From Bacteroidaceae bacterium (lineage in GTDB: Bacteria; Bacteroidota; Bacteroidia; Bacteroidales; Bacteroidaceae): a DNA stretch of 64,000 bases. The notes under the pieces are model-generated. The model made no database searches, was not told the DNA's origin, and was given only the letters and a program-made list of their open reading frames with translations. Positions 35,630-43,321 of this stretch are shown one piece after another. Each line of letters begins with the position of its first letter. Within the stretch, counting starts at the first letter, position 1. The position numbers and the translations under genes are program-made. The stretch is from contig JAFYQQ010000058.1 of assembly GCA_017559845.1 (NCBI GenBank), positions 33,387-97,386 of the forward strand. Reading direction: 5' to 3'.

Positions 35630-36448
35630 ATGCGCAACACATACACCTTATATATAATATACATGCTGCTATTCCTTTCTCTGAGCAGCCGACTGCAAGC
35701 ACAAAAGCTTACGGCACAGCGAGGCGAAGTGGCATCGAGCTATAACTTCTGGTTCTATAACCCTCAAAGCATTCCGGACGAAAAGGCACATTATCCTTTA
35801 CTCATCTTCCTGCACGGTGCAAGCCTTTGCGGAAAGAATCTGGATAAGGTGAAACGCTATGGACCCATCAGCGCCCTTGCCAAAGGCAGGTGCATAGACA
35901 GCTATATTGTGGCACCCCAAAACCCCGGTGGTGCATGGAACCCGGAAAAGATAATGAAGATTGTGGAATGGGCAAGCGCATACTTTGCGGTGGATACCAC
36001 CCGCATCTATGTATACGGCATGAGCCTGGGCGGATATGGCACCATAGACTTTGCCGCCACCTATCCCGACAAAGTGGCGGCCGCAATGGCCATCTGTGGC
36101 GGAGGAAGCGTAAAGGAACTGGAAAGGCTGTCTGAAGTGCCGCTATGGATTATACACGGTACAGCAGACAAGGCGGTGGCTATCAAGGAATCTGACCGTG
36201 TGGCCAAAATCATCAAGGACAGCGGAGACGACTCGCGCCTGATATATACAAGGCTCAATGGCGTGGACCACGGAAAACCAGGACGCATCTTCTACATGTT
36301 ACAAACATACGACTGGTTGTTCAGCCATTCCATCAGAGACGAGGGAAGGCCAGTGTGCAGGGACTTTGAAATGACCGTCCCCATGCTGAACACTGCCTAT
36401 CAAGACTTAGGCACCAATGAGGATTATCTGCAGAATTCTTTTGAGTAA
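35630..36448 (+). CDS. Secreted alpha/beta hydrolase (esterase/prolyl-oligopeptidase-like)
   Basis: 272 aa from MRNTYTLYIIYMLLF. The in-frame ATG at 35561 would place the terminator hairpin inside the gene. A signal peptide ends near SSRLQAQ. LLIFLHGAS forms the oxyanion region, GMSLGGYG contains the nucleophilic Ser, GTADKAV the Asp and NGVDHGKP the His of the catalytic triad. The family (dienelactone hydrolase/CE1-like esterases and small peptidases) acts on ester or peptide bonds outside the cytoplasm. A role as a carbohydrate esterase, such as feruloyl esterase, would fit the glycan-degrading genes in the window but is inference. Confidence 0.85.
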   Translation: MRNTYTLYIIYMLLFLSLSSRLQAQKLTAQRGEVASSYNFWFYNPQSIPDEKAHYPLLIFLHGASLCGKNLDKVKRYGPISALAKGRCIDSYIVAPQNPGGAWNPEKIMKIVEWASAYFAVDTTRIYVYGMSLGGYGTIDFAATYPDKVAAAMAICGGGSVKELERLSEVPLWIIHGTADKAVAIKESDRVAKIIKDSGDDSRLIYTRLNGVDHGKPGRIFYMLQTYDWLFSHSIRDEGRPVCRDFEMTVPMLNTAYQDLGTNEDYLQNSFE

Positions 36449-36452
36449 CAAT

Positions 36453-36479
36453 AAAAGCCGGCGATTTGCCGGCTTTTTT
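36453..36479 (+). terminator. Intrinsic terminator after the hydrolase
   Basis: AAAAGCCGGC pairs with GCCGGCTTTT around GATTT, and the T-run continues. It starts 5 bases after the stop codon. Confidence 0.95.
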
Positions 36480-36486
36480 GATTTTT

Positions 36487-36540
36487 CCAGAAGGACTAGA
36501 AGTTCTAGATAGACTAGTGTTCTAGGGTTTTCTAGAATTG
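36487..36540. repeat. Near-9-nt CTAG array, locus 2
   Basis: CTAG at 36496, 36505, 36514, 36522 and 36532 (steps 9, 9, 8, 10), preceded in register by CCAG at 36487. It lies directly after an intrinsic terminator, like locus 1 at 34318. It ends next to the stop codon of the convergent GGGtGRT gene. Confidence 0.85.
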
Positions 36541-36541
36541 A

Positions 36542-37561
36542 TTACTTGTGATTGAGAGCGAGGTCCACGTTAACGGCACATGCTACAGAGCAACCAACCA
36601 TGGGGTTGTTACCGATACCGAGGAAGCCCATCATTTCTACGTGAGCAGGAACTGAAGAAGAACCGGCAAACTGAGCGTCAGAGTGCATACGGCCCAAAGT
36701 ATCAGTCATACCATAAGAAGCGGGACCTGCAGCCATGTTATCGGGGTGCAGTGTACGGCCAGTACCACCACCAGAAGCTACACTGAAGTAGGGCTTGCCT
36801 GCGCGTACGCGCTCCTTCTTATAAGTACCTGCAACGGGGTGCTGGAAACGAGTGGGGTTGGTAGAGTTACCGGTGATAGACACGTCTACGTCTTCCTTCC
36901 ACAATACAGCCACACCTTCGCGAACGTCGTCAGCACCGTAGCAGTTTACTGCAGCGCGGGGACCCTTGCTATAAGGAGTTTCGTTCACAACCTTCAGTTC
37001 GCCAGTGTAGTAGTCGAACTCGGTCTGTACATAGGTAAATCCGTTGATACGAGAGATGATCAAGGCAGCGTCCTTACCCAAACCGCAGAGGATGCAGCGC
37101 AGAGGCTTGTCGGCTGGTCTTGACTTGTTGGCCATCTGGGCAATCTTGATAGCACCTTCAGCAGCAGCGAAAGACTCGTGTCCAGCCAAGAAAGCGAAAC
37201 ACTTGGTCTCGGGAGAAAGCAGACGGGCAGCCAGTTCTCCGTGGCCGATACCTACCTTACGGTCGTCAGCTACAGAGCCGGGGATACAGAATGCCTGCAG
37301 ACCCTCACCGATGTACTCGGCAGCCTTTACAGCGTTCTCTGCCTTTTCCTTCAGTGCGATGGCAGTACCTACCACATAAGCCCACTTTGCGTTCTCAAAG
37401 CAGATCATCTGAGTTTCCTCACAAGTCATGTAAGGGTCAAGACCTGCGTCCTCGCAAATCTGGTTGGCCTCTTCAATTGAAGAAATACCGTGAGCGTTCA
37501 AGCAAGCGAGAATCTGCTTGATACGACGGTCCTGAGATTCGAATTTTACTTCTCTAATCAT
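36542..37561 (-). CDS. GGGtGRT family protein
   Basis: 339 aa. The family name motif is visible as SGGGTGRTLHPDN near residue 270, followed by the conserved C-terminal stretch ending VGCSVACAVNVDLALNHK. No signal peptide or membrane span is seen, so it is probably cytoplasmic. Several Cys occur in the first 60 residues (ACLNAHG, QICEDAG, MTCEETQMIC). The family has no established activity; it recurs next to an Fe-S scaffold-like gene, as here (18-base gap). A role linked to Fe-S cluster or sulfur handling is inferred. The ATG has a strong Shine-Dalgarno sequence, which is unusual in this phylum. Confidence 0.88.
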   Translation of the reverse strand: MIREVKFESQDRRIKQILACLNAHGISSIEEANQICEDAGLDPYMTCEETQMICFENAKWAYVVGTAIALKEKAENAVKAAEYIGEGLQAFCIPGSVADDRKVGIGHGELAARLLSPETKCFAFLAGHESFAAAEGAIKIAQMANKSRPADKPLRCILCGLGKDAALIISRINGFTYVQTEFDYYTGELKVVNETPYSKGPRAAVNCYGADDVREGVAVLWKEDVDVSITGNSTNPTRFQHPVAGTYKKERVRAGKPYFSVASGGGTGRTLHPDNMAAGPASYGMTDTLGRMHSDAQFAGSSSVPAHVEMMGFLGIGNNPMVGCSVACAVNVDLALNHK

Positions 37562-37570
37562 AATAGCAGT

Positions 37571-37578
37571 CCTCCTTT
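37571..37578 (-). promoter_or_regulatory. Strong Shine-Dalgarno of the GGGtGRT gene
   Basis: AAAGGAGG on the minus strand, 9 nt before the ATG at 37561 and inside the 18-base gap after the scaffold gene. Most other starts in the window show no such sequence, so high translation of this gene is suggested. Confidence 0.75.
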
Positions 37579-37579
37579 A

Positions 37580-38281
37580 TTATTCGTGACGTGGATCAAT
37601 TGACTTAACGGCGCCATCCTCTTCCTTGGTGCGTCCGTAAGTACCTGTAACACTCTTCAAAGCCTCGTCGGCGGGAACACCCTTCTTGATGGCATCCATG
37701 AACTTGCCCATGTGAACAAACTCATAACCGCAAACCTGGTCGTTCTCATCCAGGAACATCTTGGTGATGTAGCCTTCGGTGAGCTGCAGGTAACGGGTTC
37801 CCTTCACCTTGGTACCATAAAGAGTACCGGTCTGAGAAATCAATCCCTTACCCAAGTCTTCGAGACCGGCACCTACCATCAGACCACCTTCAGAGAAAGC
37901 AGACTGTGTACGTCCGTAAACGATTTGCAAGAAGAGTTCGCGCATGGCGGTATTGATAGCATCACAAACGAGGTCGGTATTCAATGCCTCGAGGATGGTC
38001 TTGCCGGGCAGAATCTCTGATGCCATAGCGGCAGAGTGAGTCATACCAGAGCAACCGATGGTCTCAACCAGACACTCTTCGATAATACCTTCCTTTACAT
38101 TCAAGGTCAGCTTGCAGGCACCCTGCTGGGGAGCACACCAACCCACACCGTGGGTCAGACCGCTGATGTCCTTGATTTCCTTTGCCTTGATCCACTTTCC
38201 CTCTTCAGGGATGGGGGCAGGACCATGGTTGGGGCCTTTTGCCACACAACACATGTTCTGTACTTCATGAGAATAAACCAT
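37580..38281 (-). CDS. Iron-sulfur cluster assembly scaffold-like protein (NifU N-domain family)
   Basis: 233-234 aa from MVYSHEVQNMCCVAKGPNHG. The longer frame to 38362 covers AT-rich promoter-like sequence. The fold is NifU/IscU-like: GVGWCAPQQGACKLTLNV and ETIGCSGMTHSAAMASEIL keep the Cys positions that hold a transient cluster (NMCC, WCAPQQGAC and GCSGM). It would serve as a scaffold or carrier of Fe-S clusters in the cytoplasm. It is not a canonical IscU and sits with the GGGtGRT gene rather than with a cysteine desulfurase, so a specialised partner is inferred. Confidence 0.82.
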   Translation of the reverse strand: MVYSHEVQNMCCVAKGPNHGPAPIPEEGKWIKAKEIKDISGLTHGVGWCAPQQGACKLTLNVKEGIIEECLVETIGCSGMTHSAAMASEILPGKTILEALNTDLVCDAINTAMRELFLQIVYGRTQSAFSEGGLMVGAGLEDLGKGLISQTGTLYGTKVKGTRYLQLTEGYITKMFLDENDQVCGYEFVHMGKFMDAIKKGVPADEALKSVTGTYGRTKEEDGAVKSIDPRHE

Positions 38282-38311
38282 ACTTTTACTTATGTTTAAT
38301 GTTTTAAGTAT

Positions 38312-38342
38312 AAATGTGTAAACATTTCGGTATGCAAAAATA
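38312..38342 (-). promoter_or_regulatory. -7 element and candidate operator of the scaffold/GGGtGRT operon
   Basis: The minus strand has TATTTTTG (38342-38335), an exact -7, but no TTTG at the -33 distance. Just downstream lies AAATGT GTAA ACATTT (38312-38327), an inverted repeat covering the predicted start. A regulator binding there is plausible but unproven. Confidence 0.4.
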
Positions 38343-38415
38343 AACAAAATTAAGTATTCCACCTAATATTTTCAATCATTTTTTCCATCGTCATGTAAAA
38401 TTCAGCGAAATTGCG

Positions 38416-38423
38416 TATCTTTG
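38416..38423 (+). promoter_or_regulatory. -7 element of the DUF4375-smpB-metH operon
   Basis: TATCTTTG fits TAnnTTTG and lies 20 bases before the DUF4375 ATG. No -33 TTTG is seen at the expected distance. Confidence 0.5.
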
Positions 38424-38443
38424 CAACTATATAAAGTAACATT

Positions 38444-38947
38444 ATGACAATACGCATTCCAGAAAGCGAAATCATCCGTGCCGCAAGCGAGGGCATGGAC
38501 GCATTTATACAGGTGTTTTATGATGCCATCATGGATGCCATCGGTGGCGAACTGAACGAGACAACCATGCAGGAACTCAATGGCGAGCAAATTACACTGC
38601 TGGCATACATCATGCTCCGGAACGAGGTGATGGACGGCGGTTTTGTGCAGCTCATCCACAACGGCTACGGCGGTTTTATCTTCCTGAACCCATTTGCCAA
38701 GGCCATGCGCCTTTGGGGAGCGCACGACTTCAGCAAACTCGTATACAAAGGCCGCAAGCTATTTGAGCAGCATGGAGAGGCGCTGACAAAAGACTGCAGC
38801 GACGAGGAGTTCATGGCGCTGTTTGAGCAATTCCCCGAATTTGACGAATTGGATGACGAGTTTGTAGAATGCGAAGAGGAAGTGACCGAACTGATTGCAA
38901 GATATGTGGACGAACACATTGAAAAGTTTGCAGAAATAGTAAAATAG
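38444..38947 (+). CDS. DUF4375 (DMP19-like) family protein
   Basis: 167 aa, acidic and mostly helical, without signal peptide. The conserved core reads [20 protein letters not shown] and [22 protein letters not shown], which fits the DUF4375/DMP19 fold, followed by an acidic tail ([19 protein letters not shown]). Mammalian-parasite and bacterial DMP19 proteins have been proposed as DNA mimics. Acidity here is compatible with that, but no partner is known. The gene is first in a plus-strand run, two bases before smpB. Confidence 0.82.
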   Translation: MTIRIPESEIIRAASEGMDAFIQVFYDAIMDAIGGELNETTMQELNGEQITLLAYIMLRNEVMDGGFVQLIHNGYGGFIFLNPFAKAMRLWGAHDFSKLVYKGRKLFEQHGEALTKDCSDEEFMALFEQFPEFDELDDEFVECEEEVTELIARYVDEHIEKFAEIVK

Positions 38948-38949
38948 TC

Positions 38950-39423
38950 ATGGCAAAGAAAACAACTTTCCAAAGCAAGATAAACATAAAGAACAAACGG
39001 GCGGAACATGATTTCCTGCTTTTTGACCAATATACGGCAGGTCTGGTGCTGACCGGTACAGAAATCAAGAGCATCCGCGAAGGTAAGGCCAGCCTGGTGG
39101 ACACCTACTGCTTTGTCCACAGAGGCGAGGTTTGGGTGAAGAACATGTACATCGCCCACTACCAACAAGGCTCGTATAACAACCACGTGGAACGCCGCGA
39201 CCGCAAACTGCTGCTGCAGTCCCGCGAGATACGCAAGATACAACAGACGGTAAAGCAACCCGGATTCAGCATTGTGCCCACCCTGCTCCACCTCAACGAA
39301 AAAGGCCTGGCAAAACTGGACATCTACATTGCCCGAGGCAAGAAGGAATATGACAAGCGCGAGACACTGAAGGAGAAGGAAGACCGCAGGGACATGTCCA
39401 GAGCTTTCAAGAAATCTTTCTGA
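38950..39423 (+). CDS. smpB: SsrA-binding protein SmpB
   Basis: 157 aa. The family beta-barrel is evident: [39 protein letters not shown] and [11 protein letters not shown]. The C-terminal tail is basic and helical ([16 protein letters not shown]), the part that mimics the mRNA in the ribosomal channel. It loads tmRNA onto stalled ribosomes. Its RNA partner, ssrA, is in the same window at 9168. It lies 2 bases after DUF4375 and 8 bases before metH, so all three are likely co-transcribed. Confidence 0.97.
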   Translation: MAKKTTFQSKINIKNKRAEHDFLLFDQYTAGLVLTGTEIKSIREGKASLVDTYCFVHRGEVWVKNMYIAHYQQGSYNNHVERRDRKLLLQSREIRKIQQTVKQPGFSIVPTLLHLNEKGLAKLDIYIARGKKEYDKRETLKEKEDRRDMSRAFKKSF

Positions 39424-39431
39424 ACAAAGGA

Positions 39432-42176
39432 ATGAAGACACTGAGCGAATTACTCCAAGAAAGGATACTGCTGCTTGACGGCGCCATGGGCTCGCTGATA
39501 CAGACCTACAGCCTGGCGGAAAAGGATTTCCGGGGCAACCTGGATCTGCCCGAAGGAACAAATGTGCAGGGCAACAACGACCTGTTGAGCCTTACACGCC
39601 CCGATATCATCAGCGACATACACCGCCGCTATCTTGAAGCCGGGGCGGACATCATCACCGCCAACACCTTCAGCAGCCAACGTGTCTCGCAGGCAGAATA
39701 CCACTGCGGGCATCTGGTAAAACAACTCAACATCGAATCGGTAAGGATAGCCAAAGGGCAGGCAGAGGCATTCAGCACGACAGAAAAGCCGCGCTATGTT
39801 ATTGCCACCATCGGCCCGACAAGCAAATCTCTCTCCATCAGTCCCGACGTGAACGACCCGGCATTCCGTGCCATCACCTATGATGAACTGTACGATGCCT
39901 ACAGGGAGCAGGCCTGTGTCTTGCTTGAGGCCGGAGTGGACGGCATACTGGTGGAAACCGTCTTTGACACCCTCAACGCCAAGGCGGCAATGGATGCCAT
40001 AGAGACGGCCATGCAGGAACGCGGCGTCCGCGTGCCCATGATGCTGAGTATTACGGTAAATGACCGATTCGGCAGGATTCTCAGCGGTCAAACCCTTGAA
40101 GCCTTGTTGGCGAGCGTAAGCCATTTTTCCCTTCTAAGTATAGGGTTGAACTGTTCGTTCGGTGCGGAAGACATGTTGCCCAGCCTGCGCACATTAGCGG
40201 CCAAAGCACCATACTTCATCTCTGCCCACCCCAACGCCGGCCTGCCCAATGCCATGGGACAATATGACCAAAGTCCGTCCATGATGGCTGCACAGATGGA
40301 ACATTTTGTCAGCGAAGGTTTGGTAAACATCATAGGCGGATGCTGTGGCACCACGCCCGAACACATAGCCGCCCTGCTTCCGCTTATCACAAAAGGAACA
40401 CCACATATCCCTATAGCCAAGGAGACTTTGGACTACAGCATACAACTGAGCGGACTGGAACCGCTAACCACAAAGAATAATGATACCGTGTTCGTTAATG
40501 TGGGTGAACGTTGCAATGTGGCTGGCAGCCGTAAGTTCCTGCGGCTCATCAAAGAGAAAGCATACGATGAAGCCCTTGAGATAGCCCGCCAGCAAGTGCT
40601 GGACGGCGCCATGGTGCTTGACCTCAATATGGATGACGGCATGCTTGACACCCGCACCGAGATGTGCCGTTTCCTGCATCTTATCGGCAGCGAACCCGAA
40701 ATCAGCAGAGTTCCGCTGATGATTGACAGCAGCAACTGGGAGGTCATCAGTGAGGCGTTGAAATGTGTGCAGGGAAAATGTATCGTAAATAGCATCAGCC
40801 TGAAAGAGGGAGAAGACCTCTTCCTTTCCCATGCGCGCGAAATCAAACGTAGAGGCGCTGCCGTCGTGGTGATGGCTTTTGATGAAAAGGGACAGGCAGA
40901 CACCTACGAACGACGCATAGAGGTGTGCCAGCGTGCCTACCATCTGCTGACAGAGAAGGCCAAGATGGATCCGAAAGACATCATCTTTGACCCGAATGTA
41001 TTGGCTGTGGCGACAGGAATGCCTGAGCATGACGCGTATGCGCTGGACTTCATCAAGGCTACTGCCTGGATACACCAAAACTTGCCCGGCAGCCATATCA
41101 GCGGTGGAGTGAGCAATCTGAGTTTCAGTTTCAGGGGCAACAACTACATCCGCGAGGCATTGCACGCTGTCTTCCTGTTCCATGCACGACAAGCCGGCAT
41201 GGACATGGCCATTGTCAATCCGGCTGCCAAGGTGATGTATGCCGACATTCCAAAAACACAACTCGAAGTCATTGAGGAGGTGGTCTTGCGTCCAAGCGCA
41301 CAGGCGACAGAAAGACTGATCGCACTTGCCGGAGCGTTGCAAGGCACGGACATATCCGGAAAACACAGTGCTACCACTCAAGACAGAGGTCAGATACCGG
41401 TGGAAGACCGCATCATTGAGGCTGTATTGCAGGGAAGCACCGCCCATCTTGAAAACGATATGACTGAAGCCCTCTCGCTGTTTGCCGATGCTGTGGACAT
41501 CATCGAAGGTCCGCTCATGAATGGCATGAATCTCGTGGGCGAACGTTTTGGCGAGGGCAAGATGTTCCTGCCGCAAGTGGTCAAAGCCGCACGCACAATG
41601 AAACATGCCGTCACCATCCTGCAACCTTATCTGAATTCGGACAAGAAGGACAACGGCAAAAGGGCCGGCAAGATTCTTCTGGCAACCGTCAAAGGCGATG
41701 TCCACGACATTGGAAAGAACATCGTGAGCGTGGTAATGGCATGCAACGGATTCGAGATCATTGATTTGGGTGTAATGGTTCCGGCAGAAACCATTGTGCA
41801 AGAAGCCTTAAGACAGGAAGTGGACGCCATCGGCCTGAGCGGGCTGATTACCCCCAGCCTGGAAGAGATGACAAACGTGGCAAGACTGCTCCGTCAAGCC
41901 GGTGTTACCGTTCCGCTGATGATTGGCGGCGCCACCACCAGTGCCTTGCACACTGCTGTAAAGATTGCCCCTTTGTATGGAGGACCCGTCCTTTGGATAA
42001 AGGATGCCAGTCAAAACGCTCCCGCCCTGCTGCCTTTCCTGAATGCAGAAACCAGACAGACGGCATTTGACGCATTGAAGAAGGAACAGGAATGCCTACG
42101 CCATCAGAATGACAATACCCGACTGGTTTCTATTGAAGAGGCGCGTTCCCGCAAGTTGTCATTAGACTGGAGTTAA
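39432..42176 (+). CDS. metH: Cobalamin-dependent methionine synthase, without AdoMet activation domain
   Basis: 914 aa. Homocysteine domain at residues 1-320 with ILLDGAMGS and the zinc Cys ligands LNCSFG and GGCCGTTPEH. Pterin-binding domain at about 350-610 (VFVNVGERCNVAGSRKF). B12 cap at about 650-740. Cobalamin domain with GDVHDIGKNI (DxHxxG) and SGLITPSLEEM, GGATTS. It transfers methyl from 5-methyl-THF to homocysteine. E. coli MetH has about 1230 residues; here the reactivation domain that uses AdoMet and flavodoxin is absent and should be a separate protein, as in other Bacteroidales. No cobalamin riboswitch precedes it; the gap to smpB is 8 bases. Confidence 0.95.
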   Translation: MKTLSELLQERILLLDGAMGSLIQTYSLAEKDFRGNLDLPEGTNVQGNNDLLSLTRPDIISDIHRRYLEAGADIITANTFSSQRVSQAEYHCGHLVKQLNIESVRIAKGQAEAFSTTEKPRYVIATIGPTSKSLSISPDVNDPAFRAITYDELYDAYREQACVLLEAGVDGILVETVFDTLNAKAAMDAIETAMQERGVRVPMMLSITVNDRFGRILSGQTLEALLASVSHFSLLSIGLNCSFGAEDMLPSLRTLAAKAPYFISAHPNAGLPNAMGQYDQSPSMMAAQMEHFVSEGLVNIIGGCCGTTPEHIAALLPLITKGTPHIPIAKETLDYSIQLSGLEPLTTKNNDTVFVNVGERCNVAGSRKFLRLIKEKAYDEALEIARQQVLDGAMVLDLNMDDGMLDTRTEMCRFLHLIGSEPEISRVPLMIDSSNWEVISEALKCVQGKCIVNSISLKEGEDLFLSHAREIKRRGAAVVVMAFDEKGQADTYERRIEVCQRAYHLLTEKAKMDPKDIIFDPNVLAVATGMPEHDAYALDFIKATAWIHQNLPGSHISGGVSNLSFSFRGNNYIREALHAVFLFHARQAGMDMAIVNPAAKVMYADIPKTQLEVIEEVVLRPSAQATERLIALAGALQGTDISGKHSATTQDRGQIPVEDRIIEAVLQGSTAHLENDMTEALSLFADAVDIIEGPLMNGMNLVGERFGEGKMFLPQVVKAARTMKHAVTILQPYLNSDKKDNGKRAGKILLATVKGDVHDIGKNIVSVVMACNGFEIIDLGVMVPAETIVQEALRQEVDAIGLSGLITPSLEEMTNVARLLRQAGVTVPLMIGGATTSALHTAVKIAPLYGGPVLWIKDASQNAPALLPFLNAETRQTAFDALKKEQECLRHQNDNTRLVSIEEARSRKLSLDWS

Positions 42177-42183
42177 CCCCAAA

Positions 42184-42714
42184 ATGCAGAAAAAGGAACT
42201 ACGCAAACTGATACGCCAGAGAAAGGCGGAACATACTACAGAAGAAAAGGCGGAAATGTCCGCACGCATTTGCAGACAAGTGCTTGCAAATCCGCATTGG
42301 GCTGAGGCAAAAAACGTGTTTCTCTACCATGCCTTGCCAGACGAGGTGGACACCGCCATGCTGATAGATGCCGCCATGCACGAAGGGAAAACCGTATTGT
42401 TGCCCGTGATTGACGGCGACGACCTACGACTGAAAATCCATACCGGGGCCACTCAAACTGGCAGTTATTCCATCCAAGAACCTGTCGGCGAGGAATTTAC
42501 TTGCCATAAGGAAATAACCCTCGCCATTGTGCCGGGCATGGCTTTTGATAAAAAAGGTAACCGCTTGGGGCGCGGACGCGGATTTTATGACCGCACCTTA
42601 CCCAAACTGACTGAAGCATACAAGATCGGATTGTGCTTTCCCTATCAGTTCATGGAAAGCATTCCGTGCGAAACGTATGATATAAAGATGGATGCCGTCT
42701 TGTGTGATTCTTGA
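42184..42714 (+). CDS. 5-formyltetrahydrofolate cyclo-ligase
   Basis: 176 aa. N-terminal KKELRKLIRQRKAEHT with later Arg residues binds ATP phosphates, and the C-terminal motif GNRLGRGRGFYDRTL is diagnostic of the family. It converts 5-formyl-THF to 5,10-methenyl-THF with ATP, which recycles an inhibitory folate and feeds one-carbon metabolism. Seven bases separate it from metH, so both folate enzymes share a transcript. Its TGA is followed directly by the 22-nt repeat array. Confidence 0.93.
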   Translation: MQKKELRKLIRQRKAEHTTEEKAEMSARICRQVLANPHWAEAKNVFLYHALPDEVDTAMLIDAAMHEGKTVLLPVIDGDDLRLKIHTGATQTGSYSIQEPVGEEFTCHKEITLAIVPGMAFDKKGNRLGRGRGFYDRTLPKLTEAYKIGLCFPYQFMESIPCETYDIKMDAVLCDS

Positions 42715-42715
42715 C

Positions 42716-42827
42716 GCAATGCATTGCATCGGCAAAGTCAATGCATTGCATCGGCCAACGGAATGCATTGACTTTGCCATCGCAACGTATTGCATTGGCT
42801 TTTGCAACGCTATGCGTTAAAGGAAGG
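42716..42827. repeat. 22-nt-period array, AANGCRTTGC word, locus 2
   Basis: AATGCATT, AATGCATT, AATGCATT, AACGTATT and AACGCTAT start at 42718, 42740, 42762, 42784 and 42806, exactly 22 nt apart. Units 1 and 2 share their first 16 bases. The ends of the units vary. A perfect 17-bp inverted repeat pairs 42731-42747 with 42762-42778 around 14 nt. The array starts one base after the stop codon of the cyclo-ligase. GCCATCGCAACG is shared with locus 1 at 11065, showing that both belong to one family. Confidence 0.92.
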
Positions 42828-42831
42828 AATT

Positions 42832-43030
42832 TGCCACACTGCCACGTTTGCCACGTGTTTCTTATAACTTTCATGCGAAAAAAAAAATTAATTGATAGTC
42901 CCTTTTAAGGAGGGTAAGAATTAATTTTCTGTTTATAAAAAGTTGTGTAATCTGCTTGGCAGACGTGGCAGGGTGACAAGGGTTTGAAAATCTATCATTC
43001 AAAGGCGTCAGCTAAGACGCGAACCTGCCA
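42832..43030. repeat. TGCCAC words with inverted copy; rest of gap empty
   Basis: TGCCAC occurs at 42832, 42840 and 42849 (steps 8 and 9). The opposite strand word TGGCA occurs at 42957 and 42966 (step 9). 42839-42853 and 42957-42971 are complementary at 14 of 15 positions, so a long hairpin with a loop of about 100 nt is possible. GCGTC AGCTAA GACGC (near 43006) is a small extra hairpin. No gene is seen between the convergent genes. Confidence 0.6.
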
Positions 43031-43321
43031 CTAATAGAAGCGGATTTCGTTGACAACCTGTGCGCCAATCTGCTGATTGACACGCTGAGCCAATACGGTA
43101 CGCTGATGGGTGAGGTTTTCGCGCAAGGCCGCACTACGAATCTGCACATACATGATACAGTTCTTGATGAAAACCTTTCCGACATAGCGTGAGATGGCAG
43201 GCCCAACAATTTCGGGCCATATCTGCACTGCCCTGTACTCGTTAAGGGGTGTTTCCAGTCCCTGCTCGCGCAAAAAATGCTGGAGAATGGAGCCAAGCTT
43301 CTGTTCCTTTTTTCTAATCAT
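43031..43321 (-). CDS. DUF721 protein (DciA-like)
   Basis: 96 aa, basic. LGSILQHFLREQGLETPLNEYRAVQIWPEIVG and the VQIRSAALRENL strand give the DUF721 pattern: short helix, conserved Trp, then a KH-like strand-helix. Longer family members are DciA, the loader of the replicative helicase DnaB in bacteria without DnaC. This short version comprises mainly that domain. The gene overlaps recF by 4 bases, a linkage common in bacteria, and the pair fits a replication/repair unit. The helicase-loading role is inferred from family. Confidence 0.85.
   Translation of the reverse strand: MIRKKEQKLGSILQHFLREQGLETPLNEYRAVQIWPEIVGPAISRYVGKVFIKNCIMYVQIRSAALRENLTHQRTVLAQRVNQQIGAQVVNEIRFY

Noticed and set aside
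39424..39431. Cobalamin riboswitch upstream of metH
   Set aside because: Only 8 bases separate metH from smpB, so there is no space.
40464..41801. 445-aa open frame antisense to metH
   Set aside because: It lies wholly inside conserved MetH domains on the other strand and has no recognisable domain or start signals.
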